NCBI GenBank assembly: GCA_903879825.1
Contig: CAIRND010000113.1
Coordinates: 1 to 8,996 of the forward strand
DNA length: 8,996 bases
Direction: 5' to 3'
Source: an uncultured Geobacteraceae bacterium
Lineage (GTDB): Bacteria > Desulfobacterota > Desulfuromonadia > Geobacterales > Pseudopelobacteraceae
Position 1 is the stretch's first letter. The number at the start of each line of letters is the position of its first letter. Below the pieces are notes generated by a model that did not search any database, was not told where the DNA came from, and saw only the letters and a list, made by a program, of their open reading frames with translations. The position numbers and the translations under genes are program-made. Shown one piece after another: positions 7,932-8,996 of the stretch.

Positions 7932-8465
7932 TCAAATACTGTTTAAAGCCCGCTGCATAACACCTTTAAGCGGTTTTTGTCCTGTCCAGATTTCAAAAGC
8001 ACGTTCACCCTGCGCGATGAGCATACCCACACCGTTAACCGCTCGCAAATCGGTTGCTACAGCATCCATAACAAGAGAGGTGCCGGTGTTTGAATAGACC
8101 ATATCGTACACTCTAGCATGTTTCGGCAGCTTGGAAAGTGAAATATACCCAATCCTCTCGCCATTCATTCCAAGTGAGGTAGTATTAAGCAGCAAGCAAG
8201 TGGAAGCAAAGTGCTCAGCACAGATATTTTTTTCGGCAACCACGTCAATACACGTATCCGGGTAGCGCCCACTCATAGCTATCTTTACTGCATGGGCATT
8301 ATCAAGAGAGCGATTGCAGATCAGTATTTTTTTTGCGCCGGAGCGACATAGTGCTGCTATCGCGCCCCGTGCGGCTCCACCGGCACCTATAACAAGTATC
8401 TGTGCCACACCAGGCACAAAATCCAGGTCAGACAAAAGCGAATCCACCAGGCCATCGCCATCGGT
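7932..8465 (-). CDS. aroE: Shikimate dehydrogenase, C-terminal NADP-binding half only
   Basis: AroE reduces 3-dehydroshikimate to shikimate with NADPH in aromatic amino-acid synthesis. What remains is the nucleotide-binding domain. From the GTG at 8447, residues 21-28 are GAGGAARG (dinucleotide loop), 45-47 NRS (NADP phosphate pocket), 88-94 NTTSLGM, and 141-156 GMLIAQGERAFEIWTG, the typical C-terminal motif. Homology extends upstream of that GTG: codons just before it read TDGDGL, matching the conserved NTDG.G motif with a Tyr where the Asn should be. That GTG is therefore probably not a real start. Upstream of ~8466 the sequence turns AT-rich and resembles AroE no further. The N-terminal ~125-130 residues, including the catalytic Lys and Asp of the shikimate site, are missing, so this piece cannot be a working enzyme. 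Either the gene was broken by a rearrangement or the contig is misjoined here. It ends with TGA 76 nt before pilB. Confidence 0.85.
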   Translation of the reverse strand, partial: TDGDGLVDSLLSDLDFVPGVAQILVIGAGGAARGAIAALCRSGAKKILICNRSLDNAHAVKIAMSGRYPDTCIDVVAEKNICAEHFASTCLLLNTTSLGMNGERIGYISLSKLPKHARVYDMVYSNTGTSLVMDAVATDLRAVNGVGMLIAQGERAFEIWTGQKPLKGVMQRALNSI

Positions 8466-8599
8466 ATAATAGTCCGTATAAAATCTATACCAAACAATGC
8501 TATCAAAAAATATGTAGTTGTAATATAATCAAATCAACGAGCCATCAGGACTATGTATTCTATAAGTATCAGTTGTATAATACCTATAATTATATCGAG
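8465..8599 (-). pseudogene. Continuation of the small membrane protein past an in-frame TGA
   Basis: Reading on in the frame of the upstream 71-codon gene, through TGA 8602-8600, gives LDIIIGIIQLILIEYIVLMAR, then a second TGA (8536-8534), then FDYITTTYFLIALFGIDFI, up to the aroE junction. The first stretch is a clear TM helix and the second is again hydrophobic, so the frame keeps membrane-protein character beyond both stops. There is no TAA or TAG in the frame although the DNA is very AT-rich. Either this is a recently decayed gene or TGA is a sense codon in the source organism. Under the standard code this part is not translated. Confidence 0.45.
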
Positions 8600-8815
8600 T
8601 CATGAATCTGTAACTTCTTTGTCAAATGCATCATCGCAAGATTTAAATATTAATCGTCGATGAATTAAAATAATTAGAGTAAATAAGTAGAGAACAAAAT
8701 GGAGTGGGTTGTGAATTTCCAAAAATGAATCTATACTAAAAAACAATATTAGACCAAACAATGTATCGAAGAGAACACTAGAAAATTCTATTTGCTGACC
8801 TTTTGCTATTTTCAT
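8600..8815 (-). CDS. Small multi-pass membrane protein, N-terminal part up to a TGA
   Basis: Under the standard code this is a 71-residue protein starting MKIAKGQQIEFSSVLFD. It has two hydrophobic helices (about 12-30 and 37-51), then a polar stretch with HRRL..FKS.DDAFDKEVTDS before TGA. The HRR pair is two adjacent CGA codons (8659-8654). Not one TGG codon occurs in the frame. I do not recognise a named family. From uncertain memory, similar small membrane proteins have Trp-Trp where the CGA pair sits and continue with further TM helices, which this frame also does past the TGA. ATG 8815 has no visible ribosome site; the upstream sequence is nearly all A/T. Base composition is unlike all the pilus genes. 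It may be a fragment of a decayed gene, a gene from a recoded organism, or a genuine short protein. Confidence 0.45.
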   Translation of the reverse strand: MKIAKGQQIEFSSVLFDTLFGLILFFSIDSFLEIHNPLHFVLYLFTLIILIHRRLIFKSCDDAFDKEVTDS

Positions 8816-8996
8816 AAAAAAAATTAAAAAAATAAATTTGATTGTTTTTAATATGATTATTTGTATCTATAATGCAATATTATTTAAATTTGTTTTCTTG
8901 ATATGAAAAGAAACTATTTAAAATAAAAAAAATACCCTCCAAATTTTTTTCAGAAAGAACTTAGTTGTTTAAAGGAATATGTCGTATAACGTTTCA
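8816..8996. other. Very AT-rich non-coding tail
   Basis: No open frame of useful length is visible on either strand. The stretch is dominated by A and T runs. One 8-bp inverted repeat (AAAAAAAT at 8926-8933, ATTTTTTT at 8943-8950) encloses a 9-nt loop. It could be a weak terminator, but its stem has no G or C. No clear promoter for the minus-strand membrane gene was found. Confidence 0.5.

Noticed and set aside
8401..8418. TGTGCC/GGCACA inverted repeat with a 6-nt loop.
   Set aside because: It lies inside the aroE coding sequence, has no U tract, and is explained by the codons.
8402..8605. Plus-strand open frame of 67 codons spanning the aroE junction.
   Set aside because: It is antisense to the aroE NADP domain at one end and low-complexity AT-rich DNA at the other, with no recognisable domain; it is a shadow frame.
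8465..8815. Selenocysteine or pyrrolysine insertion as an explanation of the in-frame TGA codons.
   Set aside because: TGA excludes pyrrolysine (TAG), and two selenocysteines in a small hydrophobic protein without redox motifs or a visible SECIS-like hairpin is implausible.
8978..8996. GTATAACGTT near the right edge, resembling the end of an integron attC site, with a possible cassette gene beside it.
   Set aside because: Only one short arm is present, the core consensus is imperfect, no partner arm is visible on the other side of the membrane gene, and the window ends here.
1..8996. CRISPR arrays, tRNA or rRNA genes, insertion sequences and the pilin gene pilA.
   Set aside because: Looked for by eye on both strands; no regularly spaced repeats, cloverleaf-like segments, transposase motifs or prepilin N-terminus (GFTLIE-type) were found.

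Overview
The window looks like a piece of a Desulfuromonadales-type bacterium (Geobacter/Pelobacter/Desulfuromonas relatives, Desulfobacterota). The main evidence is a type IV pilus motor operon in the order pilB-pilT-pilC-pilS placed directly downstream of aroE, which from memory is the Geobacter-like arrangement. This assignment rests on protein motifs and gene order only; no search was run.

Layout. Positions 1-177 (+) hold the last 58 codons of a response-regulator receiver domain. A short convergent gap (178-250) with a weak hairpin follows. Everything from 251 to about 8465 is on the minus strand and, in transcription order, reads: a truncated shikimate dehydrogenase (aroE C-terminal domain, 7932-~8465); a near-consensus sigma70-type promoter (7887-7915); pilB (6150-7856); pilT (5038-6135); pilC (3800-5017); a PilS-like membrane sensor histidine kinase (2199-3797); an orphan MacB/FtsX-type ABC permease (1029-2195); and an unrecognised two-TM protein (251-997). 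Gaps from pilB to the last gene run from an overlap or 1-3 nt up to 31 nt, so this is probably one transcript.

How the genes work together. PilB powers pilus extension and PilT retraction, both acting through the inner-membrane platform PilC. The PilS-like kinase would sense a signal in the membrane and phosphorylate a response regulator, classically PilR, which activates pilin transcription. PilR is not next in line: the permease gene sits in that slot. PilB carries an N-terminal MshEN-type domain, so extension may respond to cyclic di-GMP.

From about 8466 to 8996 the sequence changes abruptly to very AT-rich DNA. aroE loses its whole N-terminal substrate-binding half at this junction. The AT-rich side carries a small multi-pass membrane protein frame broken only by two TGA codons, with adjacent CGA codons and no TGG. 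This raises the possibility that the segment comes from an organism with a different genetic code (UGA read as sense), either through a chimeric contig or by transfer and decay. That junction is the most unusual thing in the window.
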